From NCBI GenBank assembly GCA_016808115.1, contig JAEQBH010000651.1, positions 1,054,001 through 1,118,000 on the forward strand: a stretch of DNA of 64,000 nucleotides. Direction: 5' to 3'. Made by a program: the position numbers and the translations under genes. The notes beneath the pieces were generated by a model. It was not told where the DNA came from, did not search any database, and worked only from the letters and a program-made list of their open reading frames with translations. The DNA comes from Tetrastigma voinierianum. Its lineage: Eukaryota; Streptophyta; Magnoliopsida; Vitales; Vitaceae. This document shows, piece by piece, positions 1 to 11,760 of the stretch (position 1 is the first letter of the stretch; every line of letters begins with the position of its first letter).

Positions 1-1126
1 TAGAAATGGGAAGCTGCTTACCATTTCCTACTGTCACATTTTCACCAGCCAGATAAGGGCGTGAATTTTTCATATCATGAGAGGTGCTAGTGAGATGATG
101 CGTAGCACTTGAATCTAAAATCCATTCATTCGGAGGAGCTGAAGACCTTGAAGCTAGCATGGTATGTCTAGAGTTATTATTCATAGAGGACTGAGACAGA
201 GTGGAGTAATCAAGGGGTCCATGAAAATTAATGTCGAATTGGTGATATCAAGTAGCAACTATATGGCCAAACTTCCCACAAAGTTTACACTGTGGGCGAG
301 AAGAATTGGATCTTGGTGACTGATTCTTAACATGAAACTAACCTCTGCTAGAAGGTTGAAAGAAGGATCTTGACTGAGACTTACGTTCTTGAGAGGACCA
401 TGAACGAGTAGCTATATTAGTAGTAACAAGATCTCCTTCAAAGCAATTTCTTAAGCTTGAAGACGTTGTTCCTGTGTCAAGATAATGCTCTGCACATGCA
501 GATTGAAGAGGTAAGTCATCCTCTCTTGTTGTCAAAGAAGCAACAATCGGATTATAGTCAACTCCTAACCCACCAAGAATTTGCAAGATATGATCTCTCT
601 AAAAAACAGGGTCTCTTGCTGCCGTAAGATTATCAGAGAGAGTTTTCAACTTGAGAAAGTAATCCATCATGGATAGAGAGTTCTTTTTGGTGGTATGAAA
701 TTCCAATCGAAGTTGCATCAGACGAGCTCTAGTAGAAGATGAGAACAACTTCTCTAGGGCCTGGTAACCCAAGCAGAATGTGAAGTTTGGTACCCAACGA
801 TCTGTGCCATGACTTTTGGTGTGAGGGTTGAGTAGATCCAACTCAATATTAGTCGATCCAATCTTCTCCATTGAACAAACTTTGAGTTAAGTATCCTAAG
901 ACTGGCTCCTTTCTCAGGACAAACAACAGTACCTTCAATGTAACCTTCAAAAGCATTGGCGAAAAATTATGTTCTCCATTTGCTGACGCCAAAGGAGATA
1001 ATTGGTATGATCGAGTTTGATAGGGAAAGAATGATTGAAAGATTGTAGTTGAGGAAGAAGAGGTGGTGGATTAATGCTAGGATGTTGGGCGAGAGTTTGA
1101 TTATCAGATTGTGTTGACGCATCCAT
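1..1126 (-). pseudogene. Ty1/copia gag and protease start (partial, runs off window)
   Basis: Reading leftwards from an ATG at 1,126 (MDAST...), the translation has the plant copia N-terminal motif 'FPIKLDHTNYLLWRQQM', then a UBN2-type gag core ('ALEKLFSSSTRARLMQLRLE', 'NSLSMMDYFLKLKTLSDNL'), a zinc-knuckle remnant (CGKFGH) and near 100-120 'WILDSSATHH', the usual position of the D-S/T-G-A protease motif. Seen: stops and frameshifts break the frame, and the middle G of the protease motif is S. Family knowledge: gag packages the RNA and protease matures the polyprotein. The integrase and RT part would lie left of position 1. The LTR and primer site directly upstream fix the orientation. Very likely a dead copy. 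Confidence 0.85.
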
Positions 1127-1199
1127 GGTGTTTGTAAAAAGAACCAAGAGAAGAAAAAAAAAATGAGAGAAAAAAAAATCAAAGAATAGACTTGTCAAG

Positions 1200-1211
1200 G
1201 CTCTGATACCA
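1200..1211 (-). other. Primer binding site, initiator tRNA-Met type
   Basis: The minus strand reads TGGTATCAGAGC, the classical plant copia primer site complementary to the 3' end of initiator tRNA-Met. It abuts the LTR end at 1,212 and lies just upstream of the gag ATG. Confidence 0.9.
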
Positions 1212-1410
1212 TGTAAAGAAGTCTAGAGATGTAATGAATTGGGGAAGAAATCATCTTATTGACTGAATGAATTAAGAAGATACAAGAGATACAAAATTTA
1301 TAAAGACAGAAAAATAGAGGAGCCTTAACTAATTACGGTTAGCAACACCTTTATGTTAGAGTGATATGTTATAAGTAACCTTCTTGAGTTGAGAATGACT
1401 ACTGTTATCA
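1212..1410 (-). mobile_element. 5' LTR of the copia element, about 199 bp
   Basis: The stretch begins TG and ends CA on either strand (minus: TGATAACAGT...CTTTACA) and abuts the primer site. The minus strand holds a TATA-like CTTTATAAATTTTG about two-thirds along, followed by the TTGTATCTTC-type leader common in copia LTRs. The partner LTR is outside the window, so the outer boundary at 1,410 is inferred from the TG/CA rule; the adjacent ATATA would be the target duplication. Confidence 0.75.
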
Positions 1411-1880
1411 ATATATGGTGACGCCATTAGGAATCTTCTAGAGGTTCGTCGATGCATGTGCACCTCAGGTTATGCGGTGCGTTCGATGTTTTTGACCAAC
1501 TTTTTGGTCTCATTAGATTTAGCGCACAGGCTTTCGGGTCTTTTCTTCGTGTTATATGATGACAAATTTAAAATTTTCACCAACTGAAACCCTTTTAGAT
1601 TGTGGGCCGACCACTTCAATTATGCTAAAATGGCTTCTTTGCATGCAAAACAGCTTTACTTCTTCAGACATTGTTGCTGTTTGAAGCGATACGGTTGCCG
1701 CCCGTCGGATATTGGACCAACTTTTTGGCTCCATGACCTTGCTGGCCTTCCTTTATGGATTTTGCTGATGTCATGTTTCCTTTTTCTCTTATTGCTGTGC
1801 ATCCCCCTTGTTACACCCATTTCATCCTAAACAATTAAACTAAAATAAACCTCTCTTAAAAAAAAAAAACTAAACTAAAC
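1411..1880. other. Unassigned low-copy-looking sequence
   Basis: No domain or convincing ORF seen. A short phrase, GACCAACTTTTTGG, occurs twice (about 1,494 and 1,717), followed each time by a variant of (C)TC. It may be the flank into which the copia element inserted, or another decayed repeat. Confidence 0.3.
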
Positions 1881-1899
1881 CAAATGTACATAAGTTTAT

Positions 1900-1995
1900 G
1901 GCTTTGGCTCAAGTGGTAATCAACTGAGAAAGGGTTATGGCAGATCTCAATCTCAAATATTATAAATCTTTATAAGAATAAAGTAGAGACTAAAT
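1900..1995 (+). repeat. Possible tRNA-derived SINE remnant
   Basis: The stretch has a pol III box A-like string (TTGGCTCAAGTGGTAAT) and, about 40 bases on, a weak box B-like string (GGCAGATCTCAATCTC), then an AT-rich tail. No target duplication was found and box B is poor, so this is tentative. Confidence 0.3.
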
Positions 1996-2003
1996 AAAAT
2001 AAT

Positions 2004-4541
2004 TGTAAAACCCGTGAAAAAAAAATTTACATTTAAATTTTTTTTTCGAGGAAAAATGGCTAGCAGTGGTAATTTCTTTGAAATAGTCATGGAAGAAAAA
2101 TTTAAGTTTTATGGATGCCGGATAATGAAGCATTAAATCATTGGAATCGTGCCATGAATCTGCCTTTTGTCAATTTACCGTCGAATTCAGGGCGGTCGGT
2201 TTTGGCACGTGTTTCGAGGCAGACGGCCGATCATGGGGTGCCATGTGGCGCCCAGTTCGTGGACCATTGGGGCCCAGTGTCACCTTTGTAGGCTGCATGG
2301 GTGGTGGTGTGTGTCTAGGCATTGGGAGACATGGCTCACCAAATGCCATGTGCTCCCAGCACCTTGAAGCTGACTTGAGTAGTGGAATGAGAGGAAAATG
2401 GATCAAAAACCAAGAGAGGAGTGCTAGAACAATGGGTGAACGGGGGAGAGAAGAGGAGGATTGTTGCTGGGCAAGCTCAATTCATGGATTGATGAAGGAG
2501 AAAAAACCAAAAAAATGAGAAAGAAAGAAAGAAAGGAAGGAAGGAAAAGGAGGAGGAGCTAAAACCTCCATTGTTGCAAGGTTGAAGGATCAAGGACTTG
2601 ATCCCCTGAGCTACGAGGTAAAGGATATCTTTATTTGGTTTTATTCCTTGCTTGGGGCCATGTAATGGCATGCAGTTTAGTATCTTTGTGACCACCTCAA
2701 TGGAGGAGATTTTTGTATAGGGTAAATCTTTGTGTTTTTGGGTGAGATGTTGTCAGGTTTTTCTGCTTGACCATGATGTTTGAAGCGTAAACAGTGTCCA
2801 TTCATCACAGATGAATGATTCAATTCTGAGTAAAGCTAGACTCATAGGAGAACATATGTGCTTGAAATAGGTCTATCCAAATTCCGACTCCTTTCGACTT
2901 AGGAAGTAGAACAAGGGAGCATGTTTAGACGGTTGGTCCTTTTTGAAAGCTTGAGTAGCTCTGTTTAAAACGGTGTTTCCAACCACTTGTTCTCCCTTGC
3001 TTTTTAATATCGTTTTAATTCATAAGATTTTGTGACTTTAAAGGGGTTAAATCTCTATACCTAGTTGTGATGGTATGAGGCTTGAATCTAAGCCTGTGGT
3101 GTGGATTAAATTGCCATCTCTTAGGTTAAGAGATGACATGATGTCTTGGTGTGTGTTCCAAATAATTGGAATTTGTATGTGTTTTGTTTTAATATGGACT
3201 TGTCTTGTAGGTTGTGGGACTAATATATCATGTCTCAGCCTAGGTGTGTGAGTTGTGTCATTAAATTGTTTAATTGAAGTTAGGAACTATGGAGATGCAT
3301 GCTTGTGTGATGCATTGAATATGAATGTGAGGAATCTTGTATGCTGGCATGAGTAATGATATTAGACTAAACATATGAGCTTTGTTGTGTGCATTTAGAC
3401 ATGATCGTTCATAATTTACATGGATGGTGTGCGGTATATGTTATCCATGTAGAGTCATCTCGCATGTGGCGTGGTATAAAGTCTGATAGCCGCAGTGCAT
3501 TGCATTCTTTTACGGCAACGTCGCATTTCGTGGGTGTGTGTGGGTGCATTGGTTGTAAATGCTGCTAGTATGGTGTTGATGGTGCGGGCTCAGGAAATGG
3601 ACAACGTCCAAGAGAGTCGTGCAGTTTATCGGAGACTATCCAATGATTTTGAAGTAAAGCGGTTTATCGGAGATTGTCCAATGATTTTGAATTAAAGTAA
3701 TTTATCGGAGACTGCTCAATGCTTTTGAATTAAAGCAATTTATCGGAGACTGTCCAATGCTTTTGAATTAAGCGATTTATCGGAGATTGTCCAATGCTTT
3801 TGAATTAAAGCGGTTTATGGGTATCCCGATGCTTTTGAATAAATCTCGGTTTAATGAGTTTGTTAATGGTTTAAATTAATAAAACAAAGATTTGTTTGGA
3901 AATTTGTTTGCATCATCGAGAATCAGGGTGTGTGTGGTATGGTGACGGCTAGGTTTATTACTGATGGCACGTGGGGGATGGAGCAAAGGCACCGATGCGT
4001 AGGCATGTAGAATGTCGTCATATGGCATGTAGGATTAGAACACGGATACATAGTCAGTTTGGAATGTTTGTGTGGCTTGTGTCACGATCATTTACATGTT
4101 CACCTGAAGTAGCCCTTGTGGGTTTGTCTCTACGCAGGAAGTTAGCTCGCGTCGTCGTGGGACCAGCACTGAATTACCAACGGGACACCTGTGAGCAAGC
4201 GTCGCTCCTTAGAGGCCGGGATCTTGAAGCGGGCGGTTGTGAAAAGCTGACTTGATGTTTTGTACATGTATGAGGACTGAGTAGTTTTAATACATATCCT
4301 ATTTTGTATATTAGAACACACTTGGTTCTAATAGATGCATATTTTTGTACCATATGTGAGAGTGTTGTGCTCGGAGTCTTACGGACTGTATAAGGTAATT
4401 CCTGTATATTTATGAATTAAATGAGTAGGAATGAGTTTCAACACATGAGACGTATGGTTGTAATATCGGGACACCCGACATTTGCATGTTTCCGTGGGTC
4501 GACAGTTTGTTAATGAGACCCCCAGTTTTAGGGCAACCAGT
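2004..4541 (+). mobile_element. Long gypsy (chromovirus-like) LTR, plus orientation
   Basis: It starts TGTAAAACCCG, matching the TGTAAGACCCG start of the better-preserved LTRs at 8,475 (minus), 29,385 (minus) and 33,688 (plus). About 105 bases in is a decayed form of the conserved core seen in those LTRs (TGGATGCCGGATAATGA against TAGATCTCGGATGACGA). It then carries a 38-bp minisatellite and, from 4,250 on, a region resembling the second half of the 33,688 LTR (GTACATGT..., TCGGGACACCCGACA). The right end is uncertain: a CA at 4,541 is one candidate and no TSD was found. No coding sequence; ORFs inside are chance. Probably a solo or truncated LTR. Confidence 0.6.
3621..3843 (+). repeat. 38-bp minisatellite, 6 copies
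   Basis: Head-to-tail units of about 38 bp, each containing TTTATCGGAGA followed by CCAATG and TTTTGAATTAAA. The last copy is degenerate. The same unit recurs on the opposite strand at 27,241-27,645 inside another LTR. Confidence 0.9.
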
Positions 4542-4621
4542 CATGAATATCAAGAAAAATATCAAGTCCATCCATTTGGGTGTACTTCCTTTAATTATTA
4601 ATATCTCATATATATCTTCTA

Positions 4622-4662
<41 letters not shown>

Positions 4663-4821
4663 ATGACTAGAAATAATATAATTACAATTATTTCTTTTAT
4701 TAAATAATAAAATTAAAACATGTAACTGTAGAGATGAAATGTGATAAAATGAAGGGTAAAAAAAAATCTCATTTTTTATTTATTATTTTTATTTAAATTT
4801 GTTAGCCTTAACATTATAATT
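4542..4821. other. AT-rich spacer with (TA)n
   Basis: Between the gypsy LTR and the SINE target site. It holds a perfect TA run at about 4,625-4,661 and otherwise AT-rich sequence with no gene seen. The ORF covering it is a by-product of the TA repeat. Confidence 0.6.
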
Positions 4822-4867
4822 TTATAGTACGATTATATTTTTTTTAAGGCTAAACTTTTTTTTTTTT

Positions 4868-6492
4868 GGATATGAGGGAATGGGATACATCGGAAATTAC
4901 TCAGTAGTTCAACGCCTTTTCCTTGGCCATAGAACACCCCAAGCTTCCTGTTTCAAAATGCTCACTACCTTACTCGGTGAGAGATCCATTCTTTAGGCTC
5001 CCCGTTGTCTAGCTCCAAGGAGAGGTTTGCTAGCATATCCGCTGCTTGATTACATTCCCTGAAGACGTGTTTTAACTTCACAAGTCCTTCCACAGTAGAT
5101 CTCCACATTCCTTAAACAGAGTACTTTAGTTGTTATTGATAAGGTGTTTTCTTGAAATTCCATTGAGGGCATCTATGGAGTCCATTTCAACAACCATATT
5201 CCTCACGCCCTTATCCCAAGCTATGCGAAGCCCTTGAATTATTGCTCAAACATCTGCTGCCAAGATCGTGCACCTACCCATGTTAAAGGAGAAACCCACA
5301 ATCCATCTGCCCTCATGATCTCTGAGAAGGCCACCTCCCCCTGCGAAGCTCTGTCCATCCCTGACACTGCCATGCATCAGTATTTATGATAGTCTTACCA
5401 CATTTCGGTGGTTTCCAGCCTATCCAATTGGTGTCGTAAACTCTATGTTCTTCTAGTAATGGGGGCCTGAAAGCTAAATTGACATCATCCGTATATTTCT
5501 TAAGCAGTACATGCTTGGAGGCCATTTCTAGTTCAAAGGCTATTTTGCTCCGTTAATAGTCTCCATCCAAGCTTCACCATAAGTGTCAGATTCATGTAAT
5601 GCATCTGTTTAATGCTTAAGCAACCATACTCTTTACCAAGAGTAATTTTTTCCCATCATACCAAAGAGATGCCTTTTTATTATTTTATCCAGTGAGCTTC
5701 CTCATGTAAACAGTCTGATTTTCTAATCAATTGAAGGGCATATACCTTTGGGCAAAAGTGTCGACTACATGATGTAAACGGGAATGGAGTTGAGAACTGA
5801 AATGGCTAGGGTGACTCTTCTTGCAAGAGTCAAAGATTTTGTCTTCTAGCTGCTCAATTTTTAATTAATTAACGTTATCAATGAGATTCTGGTATAAATT
5901 GGATGTTATTCGGCCGTGGATGGAGGGAGCACCAAGGTACTTGCCCATATTCCTAGTAAGAGGAATTCCACTTATAACAACTATCTCATCCGCCAATTTG
6001 ATGTCCACCCTTGGGAAAAGAAAATATTAGATTTTTGAAAGCTAACCTTTTGGCCTTACAAGGAACATAATTGATCCAAGCAATCCATAATTACTCTAAT
6101 TTTATTTAGTGACGCTTCTGCAAAGAGAATTAATAGGTCATTTGCAAAAAAGAGATGTGAGAGTAATGGCCTATTCCGAGAGAGTTACTGTGGAATCCAC
6201 TTTTTACCACTGACGACATTCTGAATTATTAGCCCAAGTCTTTCCATACATAGAACAAAAAGATAAAAGGGAAATTGGATCCCCTGTCTGATACCCCTTG
6301 TTGATTAAAAGCTTTCCACTTTCCTCCCATTCCATAAGATGGGCATACTGGGTGTCTCCACGTAATGCATTATATTTCGAATCCAGGTTACAGGAAATTG
6401 CATATTGCCAAGAGACTCCGAAATAAAAGACCAATAAATTTGGTCGTAAGCCTCCTAAATCAATTTTTAAAATCATAGGCCACGATAGCGGC
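4868..6492 (-). pseudogene. LINE ORF2: reverse transcriptase and RNase H part
   Basis: Near 6,470 the minus strand reads 'WPMILKIDL' followed by out-of-frame sequence that fits the LINE RT motif KIDLEKAYDR with small indels, then 'GYQTGDPISLLSF', a version of the conserved RQGDPISPYLF block. Toward the 3' end (about 5,200-5,420) 'PPKCGKTIINTDA' marks the start of a plant LINE RNase H domain, with 'ILAADV...IIQGLRIA' further on. Many frameshifts are visible. The expected FADD catalytic box was not found intact. Confidence 0.8.
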
Positions 6493-8475
6493 GCCCAGGC
6501 AGGAATTAGTTGACTACCGTCAACCGTGGAATACTCGTGAATGTCGGGTGACGAGGCATTTTGAAAATCGGGCGGGAGTGCCGCTGTGCGGGGAGGCTCA
6601 CCCAAATACAATACACACCTCTGACTCAGCGGTGCAATATAATCAATATATCAATCCTTGTGAGTATCACGACCACTTGAAATTATAAACAATACTCGAT
6701 ATACATCATATGAATCCAACTATATACCCAATAGTTACAAGAGTTGAATGTTTCTTTCTTCATCTGACATATATTAAAATACTCAAATTAATACATGTAA
6801 ATGTCATTCAAAGCCAAAGCCACGATCGACTTTTCTTTAATCTCGCCTCTAGGACCGAGCCGTCCTCATGGCTCTGTGCACGTAAAGAGGTCCCACGACG
6901 AGGTGAGCTATTTTCAGGTGGAATCGCCCTAAGTGGGCTACTCACCACCTAAGTCTTTATGCAATGTTTCAATTTAAACACACATTCAAGCAAATGCATG
7001 ATCCTACTTGAATGTCTGCATAAGCATTCTTTCGGATCCAGTCTCTGAGCTCCATCACACTCGCCTAAGCCTCATTATGTAAGTTATTATTTTTTGTATG
7101 TTTGTGGACAACCCTCCGTGTGTATATATATATCAGTGGGCGCTCAACGATTAATATATTATTTGTTTGTGGACTACCCTCCGATGAATATCAATTGGGC
7201 CGCTAGACGATTGATATTTTTAATTTGGACTACCCTCCAGAGTAAAATTGTGTTTTTAGACAACCCTCCGGGAACCTTTTACCACAGGCTGTTACATTAA
7301 GCTCACTCTATAATCCCCAGGGTGTTCCGGTGCATATGGAATGCATGTATGCAGTTCTGGTATAGTCCTAATCACATGCAAATATATAAACATGAATATA
7401 CTCGCATAATTCAAATCACACAATCATGTTATGTAATTATACAACTCATACATCAAAATTAGCTCACTTGAGCTAATGATCAAACACGAGCAATTCCATT
7501 TGAATCACTCGACCCAAACACATATTCACACAAAATATATTTTTGTGACACTATTCCTAGGAACAGTAAAACCCTAGGGTTTACGGTTCCAACATTCAAC
7601 AATTCATCGGTTCACTTTGTGAACCCGCATTTCACAGCATTCAGGCCTTTCAAATCAAGCATACATTAACACATGATTTGTCGCCTTAAATCAGCAGTGG
7701 ACGATCACGGATTGTCCACATGGGTTTCAAAAATCTAACAACTTGGTTCCATGATTTGGAACCGATCAAATGGCCCCTCACAGCCTCATTCAACCCAAAC
7801 ATTCACACAATGCTTAAAAGAGGGAATAAAACCAAGTAGGGAGAAACCCCACCTCCTGAAAGCTTTGTCAAAACTCACAACTGCACCCACGTCAAGCCTC
7901 TCTCAAGGTGAGCAGCTTCTCCTTCTTATCCCAAAGACTCCGATGGTCTGACGTCAGATTTTTAGAAGAGAAGTTCTAAAATCCTCTCAAAAAATGGCTA
8001 TCAGAAGAAAATCTCCATCTCACGTTTTGGCTTGTGTCATAAGGAGGGAGACGTGCACTATTCCCCTTTTTTCGCTTTATTCTCATTAAACAATTCTTAA
8101 ATGACCATTTTGTCCTCTTTTCCCAGTTTTGACATTCTGGCTTCTACCTCGTCATCCATTTTCATCATTTCCTCTACTCATACCAATTTATGGCACATAG
8201 TACTTGTTATATATGACTTTCGTCGAACGAAAAATCGTTATATCTACAAGAATCGAATCGCGATGCCTCGAAAAACGTGCCGACTCTGACTGTCCCGGAA
8301 TTCTACGAAATTTTACGTGTTAGCTAGATTTCGCGAGACGATTCCAACGGTGAAATTCTTTCGTCATCCGAGATCTAGAGAATAAATTTTGGATTTTTAA
8401 TCGAAATTAACAATTTTGTAATCGAAATTACAATTTTGCCCTTTTTCCAAAAATTAGAATTTCTCGGGTCTTACA
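6493..8475 (-). mobile_element. 3' LTR of the chromovirus, about 1.98 kb
   Basis: The minus strand begins TGTAAGACCCGAGAAATTC at 8,475 directly after the polypurine tract. The conserved core TCTAGATCTCGGATGACGA lies about 95-115 bases in. The low-coordinate end was placed near 6,493 by similarity to the end of the solo LTR at 34,328 (GGGGCGTCACA) and the switch to LINE RT sequence; it is good to a few bases only. Confidence 0.75.
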
Positions 8476-8490
8476 TTCTCCACTCCTTAA
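8476..8490 (-). other. Polypurine tract
   Basis: The minus strand reads TTAAGGAGTGGAGAA immediately before the LTR start TGTAAG, right after the pol C-terminal codons. This is the expected position for plus-strand DNA priming. Confidence 0.8.
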
Positions 8491-9890
8491 AAGGAATTTA
8501 GTCCCGAAATTCAGGACAATTACATTCAATCACATGCATATGCAACGCGCACTCTATCATGCATGTAAACAATCATTTAAATCTTAAACGACTAAACCAC
8601 GTACCTTCATTCCTAAACAAGAAGGATAGCGGCCCGCATCGTGTCCTCGCCTCCCACGTGGACTCCTCCACCCATAGTGCTCCATAAGACTCCTCACTGT
8701 ACCTCACGGCCCAAGGCCGCAAAACCCGATCATTTAATAATACGCACACGGTCCCTCCTCGAAGGTCCCATCCGTGTCAACCTCAATCAGTCCCCAATCC
8801 ACCACACGAGCTGGATCCTGAAGATATTTCCGAAAGTACGGAGACGCGAAACACCTCGTGACACCCGATGCCGGGCGGTAACGCTAACCGCGTAACTCGT
8901 GCCTACCTCTCGAGTATCTCGAAGGTCCAGAACCGAGGCGATAGCTTCCCACGCTTGTCGAACCCGACCACCCCCTCCAGCATAACTCAAGAAGACGTGA
9001 TCCCCAACCCGAACTCTAAGGGTCGACGTCGCACATCCGCATACCTCTTATGCCGCCTCGAGTCATGAGAGAAGACGGCCACAGATCAAGCTCACCTTCT
9101 CGAGGTGTCTCTAATCAAATCAGACTGACGGCCTCCCACCCTACCCAACATAATGGCGACCGCACGGCCTCCCATACAAAGGATTCATACGGCAATATCC
9201 TCGTATACGCCCGATAACTATTGTCAGAGCGACCCACTGGGGTGGCAAATGCTCCTCCCAATCGCTCTTATGATCCAGACGCATGCCTCGTAGCATGTCC
9301 TCCAATACCCGTATAGTCCTCCCTCGCATCACCCATCCGGTCTGGGGTGGAATGTCAGACCATAGTCAGTCACAGGCCCATACTCGAAACTCTTCCAAAA
9401 GTGCTATCGTGAAACTCCGGTCCCTATCCGACACTATGGATACCGGTACTCATGTATCGACTATCTCACGAATGTACACCCGCAGTAATCTCTCCAAGGC
9501 GAAGGTCCACACGGGGCTAGAAATGCGTCGACTTCGTGAGTCGGTCTACTATCACCCATACCGCTTCATGCTTCTGCTGCGCCCGCGGGTAAGTGGGTCA
9601 CAAGTCCATCGACGTGCTCCCACTTCCACTCGCCCACCTCCACCGGCCGGCAGCCTCGCTGGTTTCGGGTGCTCAAATTCTTAACCTCGCCGACATGTGA
9701 GACATCGTCGAACAAAGTCCCCACGGTTCCCTTCATCCCACCCCACACATCGGGCGAAGAAAATCTCGGGTACATCTTCGTGCCACCTGACGCATCGCAA
9801 CCGAGAGCGTTGAAACTCCCCGAGAATCTCCTCTCAAATCGTCACGGTGGACCACTACCCGCCCCCTATATCGAAGACTACCATCTGTGT
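8491..9890 (-). pseudogene. Chromovirus integrase with C-terminal region
   Basis: Fragments in order on the minus strand: 'EWKWEHVDGLVTHLP' (about 9,590-9,640) just before the core, 'VPVSIVSDRDRSFT' (about 9,380-9,440) with the second catalytic Asp, 'RVLEDMLRGMRLDHKSDWEE' and 'LYGRPC' (9,141-9,332), then near 8,680-8,720 'EESTWEA', the chromodomain-like tail, ending 'LNFGTKFLLRSGE' at 8,490. Role in the family: insertion of the DNA copy, with the chromodomain steering it to heterochromatin. The frame changes repeatedly, and the first Asp and the catalytic Glu could not be assigned. Confidence 0.8.
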
Positions 9891-10158
9891 GAACGGTCTA
9901 GCCTTCGTCACCCGTACTCCGATCAGATCGGTCCCCGATGGACACTATCTCCGCCTTGGCCACCTGGGACTCCTCAATCACTCTTCTCACTGCAGACGGC
10001 AGAGCCACTAAACCCCCAACGTGCCCCTGAGCTCACTGGGCCAGACCGGCACTCCCAACCGTCCCACGCCTCCGAGCATCCACCACTCCCGAGAGCTATA
10101 CTAGCCAACGCCTCCTCGTGACTTCCGACCGAGTGCGCATCAGCCAACACATTTGCCT

Positions 10159-11165
10159 TTACCGGTGATGGTAATGCAAAGTGAAGTCATAATCCTCTGT
10201 GTGAACTCCATCCATCTCGCATTGCCTCATATCAGGTCCCGGCCAAGTGAAAATATACTTCAGACTTTTATGGTCTGAGTACACCTCGAACTCCTCACCG
10301 TATAAGTAGTGGCGCCAAATCTTCAAGGCGAAGACCACGGCCGCCAACTCCATGTCATGTGTGGGGTAATTCTGCTCGTGATTCTTCAACTGACGGAACC
10401 ATAAGCTACTACCCTCCCGGACTGCATCAAAACACATCCTAGTCCGGCCCTCGAGGCATCACAATACACTGCAGCCCCTGTCCTCCGTCCGGACCATCAA
10501 GATGGAGCCGGCGCAAGTCTTCTTCAACTCCGAATGCCTCCGCACCGGGTCATCCTAATCGAACTTGACCTCCTTTCGTCAACCTAGTCATAGGTGTCGC
10601 TATTCGAGAAACTCAATGAATCTCCCGTATCACCCAACCAATCCCAAGAAAACCACGTGATTCGAAGACTCGACTTCGCCTCCCAACTCATCACCTCGAC
10701 CTCTCCGGGTCGACCGACACTCGATGCCGACACCACGTCCCAAAAATCTCACCCCGCAGTTCCGTAACTCGCACTTATCAACTCGGCCAGACAAATTGAT
10801 GGGTCTCAACAACTGTAAACGATCCTCAAGTGATACCTATGTTCCCACTGACCGGGAGATCAAGATGTCATCCACGATCCATGAATGTCGCCACGCATTC
10901 ATTAATCCGAAGGGCATCATCTGAACTCAAAGTGCCCATAACGAGTCCTAAACGCTGTCTTAGGGATATCTGTATCCCTAACCCTCCACCGATGGTAACC
11001 ACAAGGTCTATCTGGAGTAGACTCACGCTCTCCTCCCAACCGATCAAACAAATCGCCAATCCCCAGAATGGGTACCGATTCTTGATCGTGAACCCCGGCT
11101 CAACTCCGTCGATAATCAATGCACGCTTGAAGGGTCTTGTCCTTCTTCGCGCAAATAGAACCTGA
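10159..11165 (-). pseudogene. Chromovirus reverse transcriptase and RNase H
   Basis: 10,159-10,437 reads as a clean RNase H block: 'NYPTHDMELAAVVFALKIW', 'HYLYGEEFEVYSDHKSLKYI'. Further 5' (10,868-11,119) 'TIKNRYPFWG' matches the RT TIKNKYPLPRID motif, followed by scrambled frames of the KIDLRSGYHQ and PFGLTNAP blocks and 'ATFMDRG'. Small indels are frequent, and no YVDD/FIDD box was found in frame. Confidence 0.85.
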
Positions 11166-11536
11166 GTCTCTACATGGTAGTGTCTTGGCCTTTATGAACC
11201 CCTGGGTCTGCAAGAGTCTATGTAACTCCGACTCGAGTTCCCGCAATTTCATCCTGCCATCCTATGAGTCATAGAGACGGGTGAAGTATGTGGTGTAATC
11301 ATACCAAGTCTACATACGGCGTGGAGGTAGTCCGTAGCTCATCCGAAAACATTCGCATACTCGCATACTACTCGAGGTAGACGGTCTAGTCTCTCCTCGT
11401 CCTCTAGTATTAGGCTCACAAATTAACCCGCCTAACCGGCCCCCGACACCCGGACTCAGATAACGTCCGGGGGCAAAATATCATGCTTATCCCCTTGAAA
11501 TTACCTGAGTACCATCCCGCAGCGGAACCCTACGCC

Positions 11537-11760
11537 TCAATCGATAACGACCCTGTAAGCTATCAGCCAATCCATCCTTAGGATGACATCGAACTCTGAC
11601 ATGTCCATGATCCTCAGGTCCACTGTGAGTAGAGTCCCCGAGATCTCTAACTCGCAACCTCGACCTATCATCCTTATTCTCACCCTAATCCCTAGGGGAG
11701 AACTCACGTACAACGGCTCCTCTAAGGTCTCAACCTCTAAGCCCAACTCTCTCTATATGG
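11537..11760 (-). pseudogene. Gypsy aspartic protease domain
   Basis: A 69-residue open stretch reads '...EISGTLLTVDLRIMDMSEFDVILRMDWL', the C-terminal half of a retroviral-type protease (RVP_2 family: D-L-x-V-x-D-M-x-E-F-D-V-I-L-G-M-D-W-L). The G of the usual ILGMDWL is R. The catalytic D-S/T-G half was not found intact. Confidence 0.85.

Noticed and set aside
2580..2620. tRNA-like string GATCCCCTGAGCTACGAG
   Set aside because: Looks like a box A on the minus strand but no box B follows; likely chance inside the LTR.
3621..3843. CRISPR-like array
   Set aside because: No distinct spacers; whole 38-bp units repeat. Eukaryotic LTR context.
6700..6952. ORFs starting MNPTIYPIVTRV at 6,710 and 14,437
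   Set aside because: They look like a conserved protein pair, but are simply the two LTRs of the chromovirus translated in antisense.
9669..10121. 150-residue plus-strand ORF
   Set aside because: Antisense to integrase/RNase H sequence of the chromovirus; proline-rich shadow.
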